64,000 bases of DNA from Qipengyuania algicida (GTDB taxonomy: Bacteria; Pseudomonadota; Alphaproteobacteria; Sphingomonadales; Sphingomonadaceae), in NCBI RefSeq assembly GCF_009828025.1, contig NZ_WTYA01000004.1, positions 217,560 through 281,559 of the forward strand, given 5' to 3'. A program made the translations under genes and the position numbers. Under the pieces are notes generated by a model. It had not been told where the DNA came from and searched no databases. It was given only the letters and a program-made list of their open reading frames with translations. Below are positions 1 to 9,834 of the stretch, in pieces (within the stretch, counting starts at the first letter, position 1; each line of letters begins with the position of its first letter).

Positions 1-1
1 C

Positions 2-1105
2 GCCACCGAGCTTGGCGCCACCGCAGTGAAGGCCGCCGTTGAGCGTTCGGGCGTTGCGCCGGACAAGTTCGACCGCGCCTATATGGGTTGCGTACTGCCA
101 GCCGGCCTCGGCCAGGCACCTGCGCGTCAAGCGGCGATCAAGGCCGGCCTTCCCAAATCGGTCCAGGCGACGACGGTCAACAAGGTCTGCGGATCGGGGA
201 TGCAGACGGTCATTATGGGTGCAGAAGCGCTCGCAAGCGGCTCGATCGATTACGTCGTTTCTGGCGGGATGGAGAGCATGACCAACGCTCCCTACCTGCT
301 CAAGAAGCATCGTTCGGGTGCGCGACTCGGCCATGACACGGCCTATGACCACATGTTCCTCGACGGTCTGGAAGACGCCTATGAGGAAGGCCGCGCCATG
401 GGCACATTCGCGCAGGAAACCGCCAACGAATACCAGATGACGCGCGAGGAGATGGACGATTATTCCATCGAGAGCCTGCGCCGCGCCAATGAAGCGATTT
501 CTTCAGGCGCCTTCGATGACGAAGTCGTCCCCGTCACTTTCACCACCCGTGCGGGCGAACAGACCGTCGACCATGACGAACAGCCCGGTCGCGGCAAGCC
601 CGACAAGATCCCGACCCTGCGCCCGGCCTTTGCCAAGGACGGCACGATCACCGCAGCGACGTCCAGCTCGATTTCCGACGGTGCGGCCGCATTGGTGCTG
701 ACGCGTCAGAGTGTTGCTGGGGAGAATGGCCAGACACCGGTCGCGAAGATCGTCGGTCTTGCGGCCCATGCGCATGAGCCCTCGAAGTTCACCACCGCTC
801 CGATCGGCGCGATCGAGAAGGTGCTGAAGCAAGCCGGCTGGACCGCCGACGAGGTCGACCTGTGGGAAGTCAACGAAGCGTTCGCCTGCGTCGCCATGTT
901 CGCGATGCGCGACATCGGCATCCCGCACGACAAGATCAACGTCAATGGCGGCGGCACCGCGCTTGGGCACCCTATCGGCGCCAGCGGCGCGCGGATCATC
1001 GTCACCCTGCTCAACGCGCTCAAGCGTCAGGGCAAGAAGCGCGGCGTTGCGAGCCTTTGCATTGGTGGCGGTGAAGCCACGGCGGTGGCTGTCGAAATCG
1101 TCTGA
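2..1105 (+). CDS. Acetyl-CoA C-acetyltransferase (thiolase), 5' end cut by window
   Basis: Thiolase that condenses or cleaves acetyl-CoA/acetoacetyl-CoA in fatty-acid or ketone-body metabolism. The reading frame is open to the left edge and the first visible residues (ATELGATAVKAAVERSG) are already thiolase sequence, so the true start lies outside the window. Visible motifs are the nucleophilic cysteine in NKVCGSGMQ, the NEAFA motif, the GHPIGASGAR histidine motif near the C-terminus, and the second catalytic cysteine in CIGGGEA. The C-terminus is complete. Whether it is biosynthetic or degradative cannot be told from sequence alone. Confidence 0.93.
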   Translation, partial: ATELGATAVKAAVERSGVAPDKFDRAYMGCVLPAGLGQAPARQAAIKAGLPKSVQATTVNKVCGSGMQTVIMGAEALASGSIDYVVSGGMESMTNAPYLLKKHRSGARLGHDTAYDHMFLDGLEDAYEEGRAMGTFAQETANEYQMTREEMDDYSIESLRRANEAISSGAFDDEVVPVTFTTRAGEQTVDHDEQPGRGKPDKIPTLRPAFAKDGTITAATSSSISDGAAALVLTRQSVAGENGQTPVAKIVGLAAHAHEPSKFTTAPIGAIEKVLKQAGWTADEVDLWEVNEAFACVAMFAMRDIGIPHDKINVNGGGTALGHPIGASGARIIVTLLNALKRQGKKRGVASLCIGGGEATAVAVEIV

Positions 1106-1131
1106 CGAATCGAACTACCCCTGTCGGGGCG

Positions 1132-1608
1132 TCAGGGTTCGCCCGCGCCCCACAGGTGGCTGGCTTCGACCCAGCCCTCGCGCTTACCGACTCGTAATTC
1201 GCACCAGCCATCGGAACAGCTTCCGAGCTTGCCAACGACACCCGGCGCCACACGCCAGCGCAGCCGCGAATCGGATGATGGCCCGGCGCGCATGGCTGTC
1301 GGTTCCTTGCCGATGACAACAGCGCCGTGATCAGGGCTCAGTAGCCGGGACGCAACCCAGCCTTCGTCACCCGCAGGATCGCGCACCAGCCTCCATGCCT
1401 GATGGACGCGGATGACTTTCATCGGCAAGCCAGGTCGTTGATAGACCCACGAAATCGGATAATCCGGGCTCGGTCCAACGCGCATGTTCAACTCGGTGGC
1501 GCTGTCGCGAATCGTTGCCCAATACGGCACGTCGCGGTCTTCCGCCGAAGCGGTCCCGGTGAGGCCAAGGGACAGAAGCGCCAAAATCGTGAAAAATCGA
1601 ATGGTCAT
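1132..1608 (-). CDS. Exported bacterial SH3-domain protein
   Basis: A 158-residue protein with a clear signal peptide (MTIRFFTILALLSLGLTGTASA, cleavage near residue 22) and two SH3-like repeats: about residues 36-90 (LNMRVGPSPDYP) and 95-155 (MRAGPSSDSRLRW, ending GWVEASHLWG). Family members are periplasmic and are thought to bind peptidoglycan or protein partners; no enzymatic residues are seen. It is transcribed divergently from the hydroxyacid dehydrogenase 113 bp away. The specific role is unknown. Confidence 0.85.
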   Translation of the reverse strand: MTIRFFTILALLSLGLTGTASAEDRDVPYWATIRDSATELNMRVGPSPDYPISWVYQRPGLPMKVIRVHQAWRLVRDPAGDEGWVASRLLSPDHGAVVIGKEPTAMRAGPSSDSRLRWRVAPGVVGKLGSCSDGWCELRVGKREGWVEASHLWGAGEP

Positions 1609-1721
1609 GCGGATACCGCCTTATCAAATCCTGCCGAGCTTTCGCAACATTGTCACTCAAGGAACCCTTGGCTCGCACATCCGCTTGACGATGACCCCAC
1701 GCGCAGCCTAGCCCGACCACA

Positions 1722-2726
1722 ATGCCTGCGCTTGGAAAACCCCTCGGTCACACCCCTCGCGTGATCGTCACGCGCCACCTCATGCCTGAGGTCGAATTGC
1801 GGATGGCCGAGCTGTTCCATGCAGAGCTCAACACGTTCGACGAGCCTTTTTCTCGCGAGACCCTCATCGATGCGATCAGTCGATGCGATGTGCTCGTCCC
1901 TACGGTTACAGACAGGATCGATGCCGATCTGCTCGATCGGGCCGGGCCGGATCTCAAGCTCATCGCCAACTTTGGCGCGGGGACAGATCATATCGATCTG
2001 GCAGCGGCGGCGGCGCGGAAGATCATCGTGACCAACACGCCCGGCGTCTTCACCGACGATACCGCCGATATCGCGATGCAGATGATTATCGGTATCCCGC
2101 GCCGGGTCCGCGAAGGTGTGGCACTGGTCCGTCGCGGTGAATGGGGCGGATGGGCGCCGAGCGAGCTGCTCGGCCGCAAGCTATCGGGCAAAATCCTCGG
2201 CATCGTCGGGATGGGCCGGATCGGGCAGGCGGTGGCCTATCGCGCACGCGCGTTTGGGCTGCGGATCGCCTATCACAATCGCAAACCCCTGCCTGAAGCG
2301 CTCGAGAACATGCTGGACGCACGGTACGTGCCCTCGCTCGACGAGTTGCTCGGGCAAGCCGATATCCTTTCTTTGCACTGTCCGGCCAGCCCGCAAACCA
2401 GGCATATGATCGACGCCCGACGTATCGAATTGATGCGCGAGGGCGCATGCCTCATCAACACGGCAAGGGGCGATCTGGTCGATCAGGATGCGATGATCGC
2501 GGCGCTCGAAGCGGGTCGCCTCGCCGGGGCCGGGCTCGACGTCTATCCCGATGAGCCGAATGTCGATCCGCGCCTGCTGGCCATTCCCAATGTCATGACC
2601 CTGCCCCATATCGGCAGCGCCACGCGCGAGGGGCGCGAAGAATCGGGAATGAAAGTCATCGCCAACATCCGTATCTGGGCCGATGGCCATCGCCCGCCCG
2701 ATCAGGTGCTTACCGGACTTTCCTGA
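1722..2726 (+). CDS. D-2-hydroxyacid dehydrogenase (glyoxylate/hydroxypyruvate reductase type)
   Basis: A 334-residue NAD(P)-dependent D-isomer-specific 2-hydroxyacid dehydrogenase, probably reducing glyoxylate or hydroxypyruvate to glycolate or glycerate. The Rossmann motif GIVGMGRIGQ lies near residue 160. The catalytic triad is visible as Arg in NTARGDLVD, Glu in YPDEPN and His in LPHIGSAT. Length is normal for the family. Substrate preference is inferred. The DUF4440 gene starts 11 bp downstream, so the two are probably cotranscribed. Confidence 0.9.
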   Translation: MPALGKPLGHTPRVIVTRHLMPEVELRMAELFHAELNTFDEPFSRETLIDAISRCDVLVPTVTDRIDADLLDRAGPDLKLIANFGAGTDHIDLAAAAARKIIVTNTPGVFTDDTADIAMQMIIGIPRRVREGVALVRRGEWGGWAPSELLGRKLSGKILGIVGMGRIGQAVAYRARAFGLRIAYHNRKPLPEALENMLDARYVPSLDELLGQADILSLHCPASPQTRHMIDARRIELMREGACLINTARGDLVDQDAMIAALEAGRLAGAGLDVYPDEPNVDPRLLAIPNVMTLPHIGSATREGREESGMKVIANIRIWADGHRPPDQVLTGLS

Positions 2727-2737
2727 GGGGCAGAGCA

Positions 2738-3166
2738 ATGGACGAGTTCACCTCGCGCATCGAAGCGCTGGAACATCGCTGGATGCGCGCATGGATGCAG
2801 CGCGACCGCAACCAGATGAAGGCTCTCGCCGCGCGAGATTTCATCGTCCTGTTCGGGGCACATCCGCCTGCCATGCTGGACCGACCAAGCTGGCTTGAAG
2901 CCGCCACGACCGGGTTACGCTGCAAGGCCTATCGGTTCGAGGAAGTCTATGTCAGGCGGCACGGACCGGTTGCCGTGTTCTCGACACAGATGACGATCGA
3001 GGCGGAGATCGGAAACCACGAATGGTCCGGCCAGGTATGGGTGACCGATCTGTGGAAACGCTCGATGAGCCGCCGAAAATGGCGGTTGATCGAACGATCG
3101 CTGGCGCGCCCTGATTCGGACGTACGACTGGCAAAGGAAATCCGCGCGATGCAGCTCTGGCGCTGA
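2738..3166 (+). CDS. NTF2-like / DUF4440 family protein
   Basis: A 142-residue small single-domain protein of the NTF2-like cone fold. The N-terminal helix carries the family pattern ...RWMRAWMQRDRNQMKALAARDF, followed by beta strands around FSTQMTIEAEI and VWVTDLWKR. There is no signal peptide. Proteins of this fold include small enzymes and binding proteins, and nothing here identifies a ligand. It follows the hydroxyacid dehydrogenase by 11 bp and converges with the flavin oxidoreductase. Confidence 0.75.
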   Translation: MDEFTSRIEALEHRWMRAWMQRDRNQMKALAARDFIVLFGAHPPAMLDRPSWLEAATTGLRCKAYRFEEVYVRRHGPVAVFSTQMTIEAEIGNHEWSGQVWVTDLWKRSMSRRKWRLIERSLARPDSDVRLAKEIRAMQLWR

Positions 3167-3185
3167 CCGGCGCCTTAGCCAAGGC

Positions 3186-4592
3186 TCAGTCCCCGGTCAG
3201 GATACGATCGACCAATTGCTTCACCGAGGGCGTGAAATTGTTCGAATAGAACGGGTCCTGCTTGAAGCGATAGGCCGCATGGCCAGCGAACATCAGATTG
3301 TCGTCGACCGGCCCGTCATGGGCGATTTCCTGTAGCGTCTTCTGGATGCAGAAGCTGCGCGGATCGGCGAGCCGTCCGGTGGTGTAATCGCCATGGTCCT
3401 TCCAGCTGGAAAACTGGCAATGGCTCAAGCAGCCCATGCAGTCCTTCTGGTCGGTGCGGATTTCGTCGCGACTGGCGGGAGTGACATAGACGATCGTATC
3501 GTCGGGCGTCTTGAGCGCCTCTGTATAACCTTCACCGAACCACGCCTTGGCACGTTCGTAATCGGCCGGTGCGACCCAGAAATTCTTGCCCCGCACACCG
3601 ACGTCGAGCTGACGGGTGTGCACGCCCGCCTCGACCTTGCTGTAGGGAATCTGGCGCTCCGAGCGATGGATCAGGTCCCACAGGAAATCGTTCTTCACTG
3701 CGCTGGAGTAAAAACCGGTCGGGCTGAAACGGTGGAGCAGAATATCGCCTTCGTCGAGTTCGCGAAGCCGGTCTTTCCATGCCTGCGGGATGGGGCTTTC
3801 CTCGGTCAGCAGCGGGCGCGTGCCGAATTGGAATGCGATCTTGCCCAGTTCGGGATTGTCGATCCAGTCGTTCCACTCGCGCAGGTACCAGACGCCGCCT
3901 GCCATCACGATTGCGGTATCTTCCGACACGCCTTCGTTGCGCATTGTTTCGCGCAGTGCCTTAACGCGCGGATAGGGATCTTCCGGCTTGGTCGGATCCT
4001 CGGCATTGGACAGACCATTGTGTCCACCCGCCAGCCACGGATCCTCGTAGACCACCGCCGCCATAAGATCGGCAACCTTGTTGTAGCTACGCTTCCACAA
4101 GGCGCGAAAAGCACGCGCGGAACTCACGATGGGGAGATAATGAACGTCGAAACGCGCCGCGATCTCCGCGAGGCGATAGGGCATACCAGCCCCACAAGTG
4201 ACACCGGTCACCAGCCCGCGCGTGCGTTCCAGCACGCCTTCGAGCACTTCCTGCGCCCCGCCCATTTCCCACAGGACGTTGATATTGATTGCGCCCTTGC
4301 CGCTCGCAATATCGTAAGCGCGCTTCACCTGCTCGGTCGCGCCGTCAATGGCATAGCGGATGAGCTGTTCATGGCGTTCGCGGCGAGTCAGCTGCTCGTA
4401 GATCTGAGGGATAATCTTGCCCTCGGCATCATAACTGTCCGCGTTCACGGCGCTGACCGTGCCGATACCCCCGGCAGCGGCCCATGCGCCCGAACTGGTG
4501 TGGTTGGTCGCCGAAACGCCCTTGCCGCCTTCGATAAGCGGCCAGACCTCACGTCCGCCGTAGGAAATGGGCTGGAGCCCTTTGAATGCCAT
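3186..4592 (-). CDS. NAD(P)H-dependent flavin oxidoreductase, nitronate monooxygenase family
   Basis: A 468-residue FMN-dependent TIM-barrel protein related to nitronate monooxygenase (2-nitropropane dioxygenase). Family-like segments are GGIGTVSAVN near the N-terminus, VTGVTCGAGMPYRLAE and a C-terminal glycine-rich AIVMAGGVWYLREW. It is longer than typical nitronate monooxygenases (about 320-370 residues): the C-terminal 150 residues contain a CMGCLSHC cysteine cluster, which could bind metal or Fe-S. Real substrates of this long subgroup are not known to me. Confidence 0.8.
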   Translation of the reverse strand: MAFKGLQPISYGGREVWPLIEGGKGVSATNHTSSGAWAAAGGIGTVSAVNADSYDAEGKIIPQIYEQLTRRERHEQLIRYAIDGATEQVKRAYDIASGKGAININVLWEMGGAQEVLEGVLERTRGLVTGVTCGAGMPYRLAEIAARFDVHYLPIVSSARAFRALWKRSYNKVADLMAAVVYEDPWLAGGHNGLSNAEDPTKPEDPYPRVKALRETMRNEGVSEDTAIVMAGGVWYLREWNDWIDNPELGKIAFQFGTRPLLTEESPIPQAWKDRLRELDEGDILLHRFSPTGFYSSAVKNDFLWDLIHRSERQIPYSKVEAGVHTRQLDVGVRGKNFWVAPADYERAKAWFGEGYTEALKTPDDTIVYVTPASRDEIRTDQKDCMGCLSHCQFSSWKDHGDYTTGRLADPRSFCIQKTLQEIAHDGPVDDNLMFAGHAAYRFKQDPFYSNNFTPSVKQLVDRILTGD

Positions 4593-4623
4593 CTCGCGTT
4601 ACTTTCTCAAGGATTGATGCCGA

Positions 4624-5367
4624 TTATTCGGCGTTCGTACCTTCATGTGCCTGATTTGCGGCACTGCGGCACGGTTTTATCTGTTCCGGTTGCGGTCTCT
4701 TAGCCGCTCTGGCGAATTGTGCATAGTACCCCGCCAAATGCGGTGAATCCTTAAACGCGACGAGCTTGTAGCCAACCGCCTGAAATTCACACACCAGCAG
4801 CATCGGCGGGATGCCATGCTGGCTGGTCGGACGGTCGACATCGACCACAACCACTTCGCCATCTTTTTTCAGGGACGGCCACATGTTCCACAGGAATGCA
4901 TAAGGCTCTGCAATTTCATGATACATGTGGACCATGAAAATACGGTCGAAACTGTTGTTCGGCAGCTTCGGATCATCCGGGACTCCCAGCTTGATCGAAA
5001 CATTATCGAGCCGGTCGCGAACAACGCGATTGCCGAGACGCGTCAGCACCTCGCGGTTGATGTCCTCGGCCAGAACGCGGCCCTTGGCACCGACGCGATC
5101 GGCCAAGCGCACGGTATAATAGCCCTCGCCCGCACCGATATCGGCGACCACCATGCCCTTTTCGATTCCAGCGAGATCCATGACAGTTTCCGCTTCGCCG
5201 CGCCGATCGCGCTGGTCTTCGGTGGAAAACTGCGTGGCTCCAGGCTGGGATACAGGTCGGTCAGCTCGAGGGAATGAACGCGCGTTTTCGGGACGGTCGG
5301 TATCGGACCGATGACATCCGGCCAGCAGCGCAATCGATGCCAACAGCGCGATGCTGCCAGTCCTCAT
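4624..5367 (-). CDS. Predicted lipoprotein class I SAM-dependent methyltransferase
   Basis: A 247-residue protein whose N-terminus is a lipoprotein signal (hydrophobic stretch then LLAGC, Cys18). A Rossmann methyltransferase domain follows, with motif I VADIGAGEGYYTVRLADRV and a later acidic loop ending the second strand (VLAEDIN). The start codon overlaps the prfB stop (TAATG), so the two are translationally coupled. It lacks the NPPY motif of PrmC, so it is not the release-factor methyltransferase. A SAM enzyme with an export signal is odd, because SAM is cytoplasmic; the protein may have lost catalysis. Substrate unknown. Confidence 0.8.
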   Translation of the reverse strand: MRTGSIALLASIALLAGCHRSDTDRPENARSFPRADRPVSQPGATQFSTEDQRDRRGEAETVMDLAGIEKGMVVADIGAGEGYYTVRLADRVGAKGRVLAEDINREVLTRLGNRVVRDRLDNVSIKLGVPDDPKLPNNSFDRIFMVHMYHEIAEPYAFLWNMWPSLKKDGEVVVVDVDRPTSQHGIPPMLLVCEFQAVGYKLVAFKDSPHLAGYYAQFARAAKRPQPEQIKPCRSAANQAHEGTNAE

Positions 5368-6494
5368 TACTCGACGTCCTCGACCTCTACCGTCTCGCCT
5401 GTCACCTTCTGCGCCAATGCCGCGGAAATAAAGGGATCGAGCGCGCCATCGAGCACATCGTCGGGCGTCGGCGATGTCACGCCGGTGCGCAAATCCTTCA
5501 CCATCTGGTACGGCTGGAGGACGTAGCTCCTGATCTGGTGCCCCCAGCCGATGTCGCTCTTGGCGGAATGTTCGGCGCTCGCGACTTCCTCGCGTCTGCG
5601 CATTTCCGCCTCGAACAGGCGCGCCTTCAACATTCCCATCGCCGTTGCGCGGTTCTTGTGCTGGCTGCGGTCGTTCTGGCTGGCGACAACGATTCCGCTG
5701 GGCATATGGGTGATGCGGACTGCCGAGTCAGTGGTATTGACGTGCTGCCCACCCGCGCCGCTGGCGCGATAGGTGTCTATCTTGAGGTCGCCCTCGTTGA
5801 TCTCGATATCGATATCATCGTCGATGACCGGATAGACCCAGACCGAACTGAAGCTGGTGTGCCGCCTTGCCGAGCTGTCATAAGGGCTGATGCGCACGAG
5901 ACGGTGCACGCCGCTTTCGGTCTTGGCATAGCCGTAGGCATTTTCGCCCTTGAGCAGCAGCGTCGCGGATTTGATCCCGGCGGCTTCGCCCGCCTGATAC
6001 TCGACCGTCTCGACCTTGAAGCCGCGCCGTTCGGCCCAGCGGGCGTACATGCGCAGCAGCATCTCGGCCCAGTCCTGGCTCTCGGTGCCCCCTGCCCCGG
6101 CATGGATTTCGAGGAATGTGTCGTTGCCGTCGACTTCGCCCGAAAGGAGCGCCTGAACCTTGTCCGAATCGGCCCGGTCAGCGAGCCGCGACAGGCTCGC
6201 CAGTCCTTCGGCCACAACATCCTCGTCGCCCTCGGCATCGCCCAGTTCAACGAACTCGACCGCGTCGGACATTTCGGAAGAGATTTCGCGCACTGTTCCG
6301 ATGGCGCTTTCGAGCTTGCGCCGCTCGCGCATCACGCTCTCGGCTTCCTTAGGGTCGTCCCATAAGGTGGGGTCCTCGACACGGGCGTTCAGCTCATCAA
6401 GCCGACGCAACGCGCGCTCCCAGTCGAGCGACTGGCGCACCAGCGACAGCGCGGCTTCGATCCGATCGATATGGGCCTGCCCTTCGGCACGCAT
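5367..6494 (-). CDS. prfB: Peptide chain release factor 2
   Basis: RF2 (375 residues) recognises UGA and UAA stop codons and triggers peptidyl-tRNA hydrolysis on the ribosome. The GGQ catalytic motif is in [16 protein letters not shown], and the stop-recognition region reads [16 protein letters not shown]. The gene is one continuous frame from its ATG, so the programmed +1 frameshift of E. coli prfB is absent. The downstream lipoprotein methyltransferase overlaps its stop codon. Confidence 0.96.
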   Translation of the reverse strand: MRAEGQAHIDRIEAALSLVRQSLDWERALRRLDELNARVEDPTLWDDPKEAESVMRERRKLESAIGTVREISSEMSDAVEFVELGDAEGDEDVVAEGLASLSRLADRADSDKVQALLSGEVDGNDTFLEIHAGAGGTESQDWAEMLLRMYARWAERRGFKVETVEYQAGEAAGIKSATLLLKGENAYGYAKTESGVHRLVRISPYDSSARRHTSFSSVWVYPVIDDDIDIEINEGDLKIDTYRASGAGGQHVNTTDSAVRITHMPSGIVVASQNDRSQHKNRATAMGMLKARLFEAEMRRREEVASAEHSAKSDIGWGHQIRSYVLQPYQMVKDLRTGVTSPTPDDVLDGALDPFISAALAQKVTGETVEVEDVE

Positions 6495-6595
6495 GACGAA
6501 TACTCCTGAATAGGTCGAAAAATGCGCCTAGCGCAGCAAAGCGGCAGGGGAAAGCGCTGCCAGTCAAAGCAGCGACATCCACCGGGCGTGCATGC

Positions 6596-7150
6596 TTACT
6601 TGTGGTGGAGCTTTTGCACCGCGGCAAGGCTGCGCGAAATGTGCCCGATCGGGCTCATATTCGTATAGGCATCGACGATATTGCCCTTGCGATCGATCAC
6701 ATAGGTGGTGCGATTCGTGTAGCTGGTGGCGCTGCCATCGGGCTTCTTGAGCACGACGTCATACTCTTTGACCACCGCCGGACTGGCCGAAGCGACGGTA
6801 AACTGCCCTGCGCATTTTTCCGCCGAGAATTTTTCGAGCTGGTCGGTATTGCCGGCCGTCATGCCGATGACGGTTGCTCCAGCGGCGGTGAAATCTTTCA
6901 TCTTCTCGGCGAAAGCGTGGGCTTCCGCATTGCATCCCGGCGTAAACGCGGCGGGGAAGAAATACAGTACCACAGGCCCTTTCTTGAGCGCGTTAGCGAG
7001 GTTGACGGTCACCGGCTTGCCAGCACGTGCGCCCTGCGTGGTAAAATCGGGCGCGTGATTGCCTGGGGCCAGTTCGGCAACGGCGGGACCAACTGCGACC
7101 AGCGAAGCGGCGGCAAAAGCAGCGGCGGCGAACTTGCGGAAATTGTTCAT
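6596..7150 (-). CDS. Exported thioredoxin-fold peroxiredoxin (AhpC/TSA, Bcp-like)
   Basis: A 184-residue peroxidase-family protein with a signal peptide ending near AVGPAVA (residue 25) and an AhpC/TSA domain. The peroxidatic cysteine is in FFPAAFTPGC; a second cysteine (EKCAGQ) about 45 residues later could be the resolving cysteine. It would act in the periplasm to detoxify peroxides, which is less usual than the cytoplasmic Bcp. It is a single gene between prfB and the penicillin-binding protein. Confidence 0.87.
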   Translation of the reverse strand: MNNFRKFAAAAFAAASLVAVGPAVAELAPGNHAPDFTTQGARAGKPVTVNLANALKKGPVVLYFFPAAFTPGCNAEAHAFAEKMKDFTAAGATVIGMTAGNTDQLEKFSAEKCAGQFTVASASPAVVKEYDVVLKKPDGSATSYTNRTTYVIDRKGNIVDAYTNMSPIGHISRSLAAVQKLHHK

Positions 7151-7228
7151 GGCACCATCATGGACCTTCTTGCGTGAAGTGCCAAGTCCCTACGCATAAG
7201 GGCACCGAAACCGCAATCCGATCCAACG

Positions 7229-9742
7229 TCAGTAAATGCCGCCCTGCTCTTCGACGAAATCGCCAGGGGCGCCATTGCCATTAGAGTTTTGGTTGCGCTG
7301 CCCTTCCTCCGCGCGGCGGATCAGGTCGAGGATTTCCTCGCGCCGGGCGGCGATCTGGTCCTGCCGCGTCCCGCGCGGCGGGGCAGTATCGGGCTTGAAC
7401 GCTTCCCAGATAACCGGCGCCTTGATCGCATCCGATGGCGTGCCTTCAAAGACCTTCTTGCCGGTCACGCGGTCGATCTTGACCATTCGAATACCCGGCG
7501 GGGCGACGAAATCTTCCGACGTCCAGCGATCCTTCGTTGCTTCGACCAGATATTTGAAGATCGGCGCGGCCGTATTGCCGCCCTGCACCCAGCCACCAAG
7601 ATTGCGCGGCTGGTCGAAGCCGACATACATGCCCGCAATCAGGTCGGGCGAGCCGCCCACGAACCATGCGTTGGTTGGACCCGAAGTCGTGCCGGTCTTG
7701 CCGAAGATCGGCAGATCGAGCGAGCGCAGGCGGATCGCGGTGCCGCGCTGCACCACGCCTTGCAGCATGTGCACCACCTGAAAGGCAGTGCGCGGATCCA
7801 TAACCTGTTGCCCCCAAACGCCCAGGCGCGGCATCGGTTTGCCATCCCATTCGGGCATGTTGCAGCCGGTGCAGGGCCGGTTGTCAGCCTTCCAGATCAC
7901 CTTTCCACGGCGATCCTGGACATAATCGATCACCGTGCCTTCGCCGTGCTTGCGGCCCCAGTTGGCAAAGGCGGTGTAGCCAGCCACCATTCGCTGCACG
8001 GTCGTATCGCCAGCGCCCAGCGCAAAGGAAAGATACGGTTTATAGTCACCGATCCCCATGCGCTTGAAGGTGTTGATGACATTGGGCATCCCGACGTCGG
8101 CAGCGATATGCACCGTCATCAGGTTGCGGCTCTGCTCGAGGCCCCACCGCATCGTGTGCACGCCGCCGCCACCTTCATTGGCGAAATTGCGAAAGCATTT
8201 GTCGCCCAATGCCGCACCCTGATAGACGCAATAAGGCGTGTCGGGCACTTCGGTCGCCGGGGTCATTCCGTGGTCGAGCGCGGTGGCGTAAACGAAGGGC
8301 TTGATCGTCGAACCGGGCTGGCGTTCCGCCTGCGTCGCACGGTTGAAACTGCCAAGGCGACTGTCGAACCCGCCCTGCATCGCCTTGATACGGCCCGTCT
8401 CCGGGTCTTCCAGCAGAATCGCACCCGACACTTCCGGTACGGTACGCACTGCGTATTCCGACCCTGACTTGGCCGCCGCGGTCACGTCCCCGACCTTCAG
8501 CGCGTCGGGCAGCCCCGTCAGCGGATAGGTCTTGCCGTCGATGAAACCGATCGTGGCGCTCGATCCGTTGCGCTTGGTGACAACGCCGATGCGCCAGTCC
8601 TTGTAATTGATACCGAGGTTCGATCCGCGAAGCTGGTCGGTCAGATCGCCCTTCGACGGGTCGAGATAGGCAATCGGCTTGCGCCACACTTTACCCGCAG
8701 CGTAGCGCAGCAACCCTGCCCTAAGCGCATCGCGCGCAGCATCCTGCAACTTCATGTCGAGCGAGGTCCGCACCCACAATCCGCCTGCGTAGACACTGTT
8801 GGGTCCATCTTCCGCGGTCTGGCCGTATTTGGCGATCAACTGTCGGCGGACATCCTCTATGAAATAGCCGGCATCGGCGTATCGCTCCACCTGCTGGGTC
8901 GCGAGCTGGATCGGCTTGGCGGCTTCGACGTTCTCTGTCTCACGCGAGATAAACCCGTTCTTGCGCATCTGGTCGAGAACGAAATTGCGCCGCGCAACGG
9001 CTTCCCGATAAAATTTCTTGCGCCCATATTTCTCGGGCGCCTTCGGCAGGATCGCAAGGAACGCCATCTGGTCGAGGTTGAGGTCGCCCACATCCTTGTT
9101 GAAATATGCCCGCGCAGCGGCCTGCACACCGAAACTGCGCCGTCCCAGCGCGATTTCGTTGAGATACAGGGTGATGATCTGCTCTTTGGTCAGCACACCT
9201 TCGATGCGATGTGCGAGTACCATTTCCTTGAGCTTGCGGGACACGGAATATTGATCGCCCAGCAGCAGGTTCTTGGCCACCTGCTGGGTAATCGTGGAAC
9301 CACCCACCGCACGCTCATGCGAGCCGAATTTACGGACGTAGTCAAACACCGCACCCAGCGTCCCGAAGATGTCGACCCCTCCATGGGTGAAGAACGTCTT
9401 GTCTTCAGCGGAGATGAACGCTTCTATCAGCTTCGGCGGCAAGTCCTGGTACTGCAGCTGCACACGGCGCTCGCGAGCATAGGAGTAAACGATATTGCCA
9501 TCGTCTCCGCGCACCATGGTCGGCAGCGGTGTTTCGTAATGCAGCAGCGAATCGGCATCGGGCAGATTGCGGGTCAAGGCGATCCATCCTGCTGTCAGTG
9601 CCAGGACGAATATGACGACAAGGATCGTCAATACGCGAAACCAGCGCTTGGCGCGCCACGAAGTGCCAAACCACGCTTTCAGTCCGGCAAAATCACTGCG
9701 CAGGCGTTCACGCACCAGTGTCAGTCGCGAAGTATCGGCCAT
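7229..9742 (-). CDS. mrcA: Bifunctional penicillin-binding protein 1A
   Basis: An 837-residue class A PBP that polymerises and cross-links peptidoglycan. A single N-terminal membrane anchor spans about residues 36-57. The GT51 glycosyltransferase domain has catalytic Glu113 in SAEDKTFF and the GGSTITQQVAKN motif. After an OB-like insert the transpeptidase has S478-TIK, S538-RN and K682-TGT. The tail is polar and Asn/Gly-rich. The amidase gene lies 92 bp upstream on the same strand, giving a cell-wall pair. Confidence 0.96.
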   Translation of the reverse strand: MADTSRLTLVRERLRSDFAGLKAWFGTSWRAKRWFRVLTILVVIFVLALTAGWIALTRNLPDADSLLHYETPLPTMVRGDDGNIVYSYARERRVQLQYQDLPPKLIEAFISAEDKTFFTHGGVDIFGTLGAVFDYVRKFGSHERAVGGSTITQQVAKNLLLGDQYSVSRKLKEMVLAHRIEGVLTKEQIITLYLNEIALGRRSFGVQAAARAYFNKDVGDLNLDQMAFLAILPKAPEKYGRKKFYREAVARRNFVLDQMRKNGFISRETENVEAAKPIQLATQQVERYADAGYFIEDVRRQLIAKYGQTAEDGPNSVYAGGLWVRTSLDMKLQDAARDALRAGLLRYAAGKVWRKPIAYLDPSKGDLTDQLRGSNLGINYKDWRIGVVTKRNGSSATIGFIDGKTYPLTGLPDALKVGDVTAAAKSGSEYAVRTVPEVSGAILLEDPETGRIKAMQGGFDSRLGSFNRATQAERQPGSTIKPFVYATALDHGMTPATEVPDTPYCVYQGAALGDKCFRNFANEGGGGVHTMRWGLEQSRNLMTVHIAADVGMPNVINTFKRMGIGDYKPYLSFALGAGDTTVQRMVAGYTAFANWGRKHGEGTVIDYVQDRRGKVIWKADNRPCTGCNMPEWDGKPMPRLGVWGQQVMDPRTAFQVVHMLQGVVQRGTAIRLRSLDLPIFGKTGTTSGPTNAWFVGGSPDLIAGMYVGFDQPRNLGGWVQGGNTAAPIFKYLVEATKDRWTSEDFVAPPGIRMVKIDRVTGKKVFEGTPSDAIKAPVIWEAFKPDTAPPRGTRQDQIAARREEILDLIRRAEEGQRNQNSNGNGAPGDFVEEQGGIY

Positions 9743-9834
9743 GTCCGTTCCGAGTGCGTCCCTCTAGTCCTTCCCGAGCGCCCCTAGCACGCCGGTTTCG
9801 CAAAGCGCCAGCCGCAAGCTGGTTACACCAGGCA

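Noticed and set aside
3393..4703. A 436-codon frame antisense to the nitronate-monooxygenase-like gene
   Set aside because: It runs across a clear flavoprotein gene and has no ribosome-binding site or family resemblance.
5274..6365. A 363-codon frame antisense to prfB
   Set aside because: prfB has all RF2 motifs on the other strand; the antisense frame has no recognisable domain.
6417..6494. Programmed +1 frameshift in prfB
   Set aside because: The RF2 frame is continuous from ATG with no internal in-frame UGA near the start.
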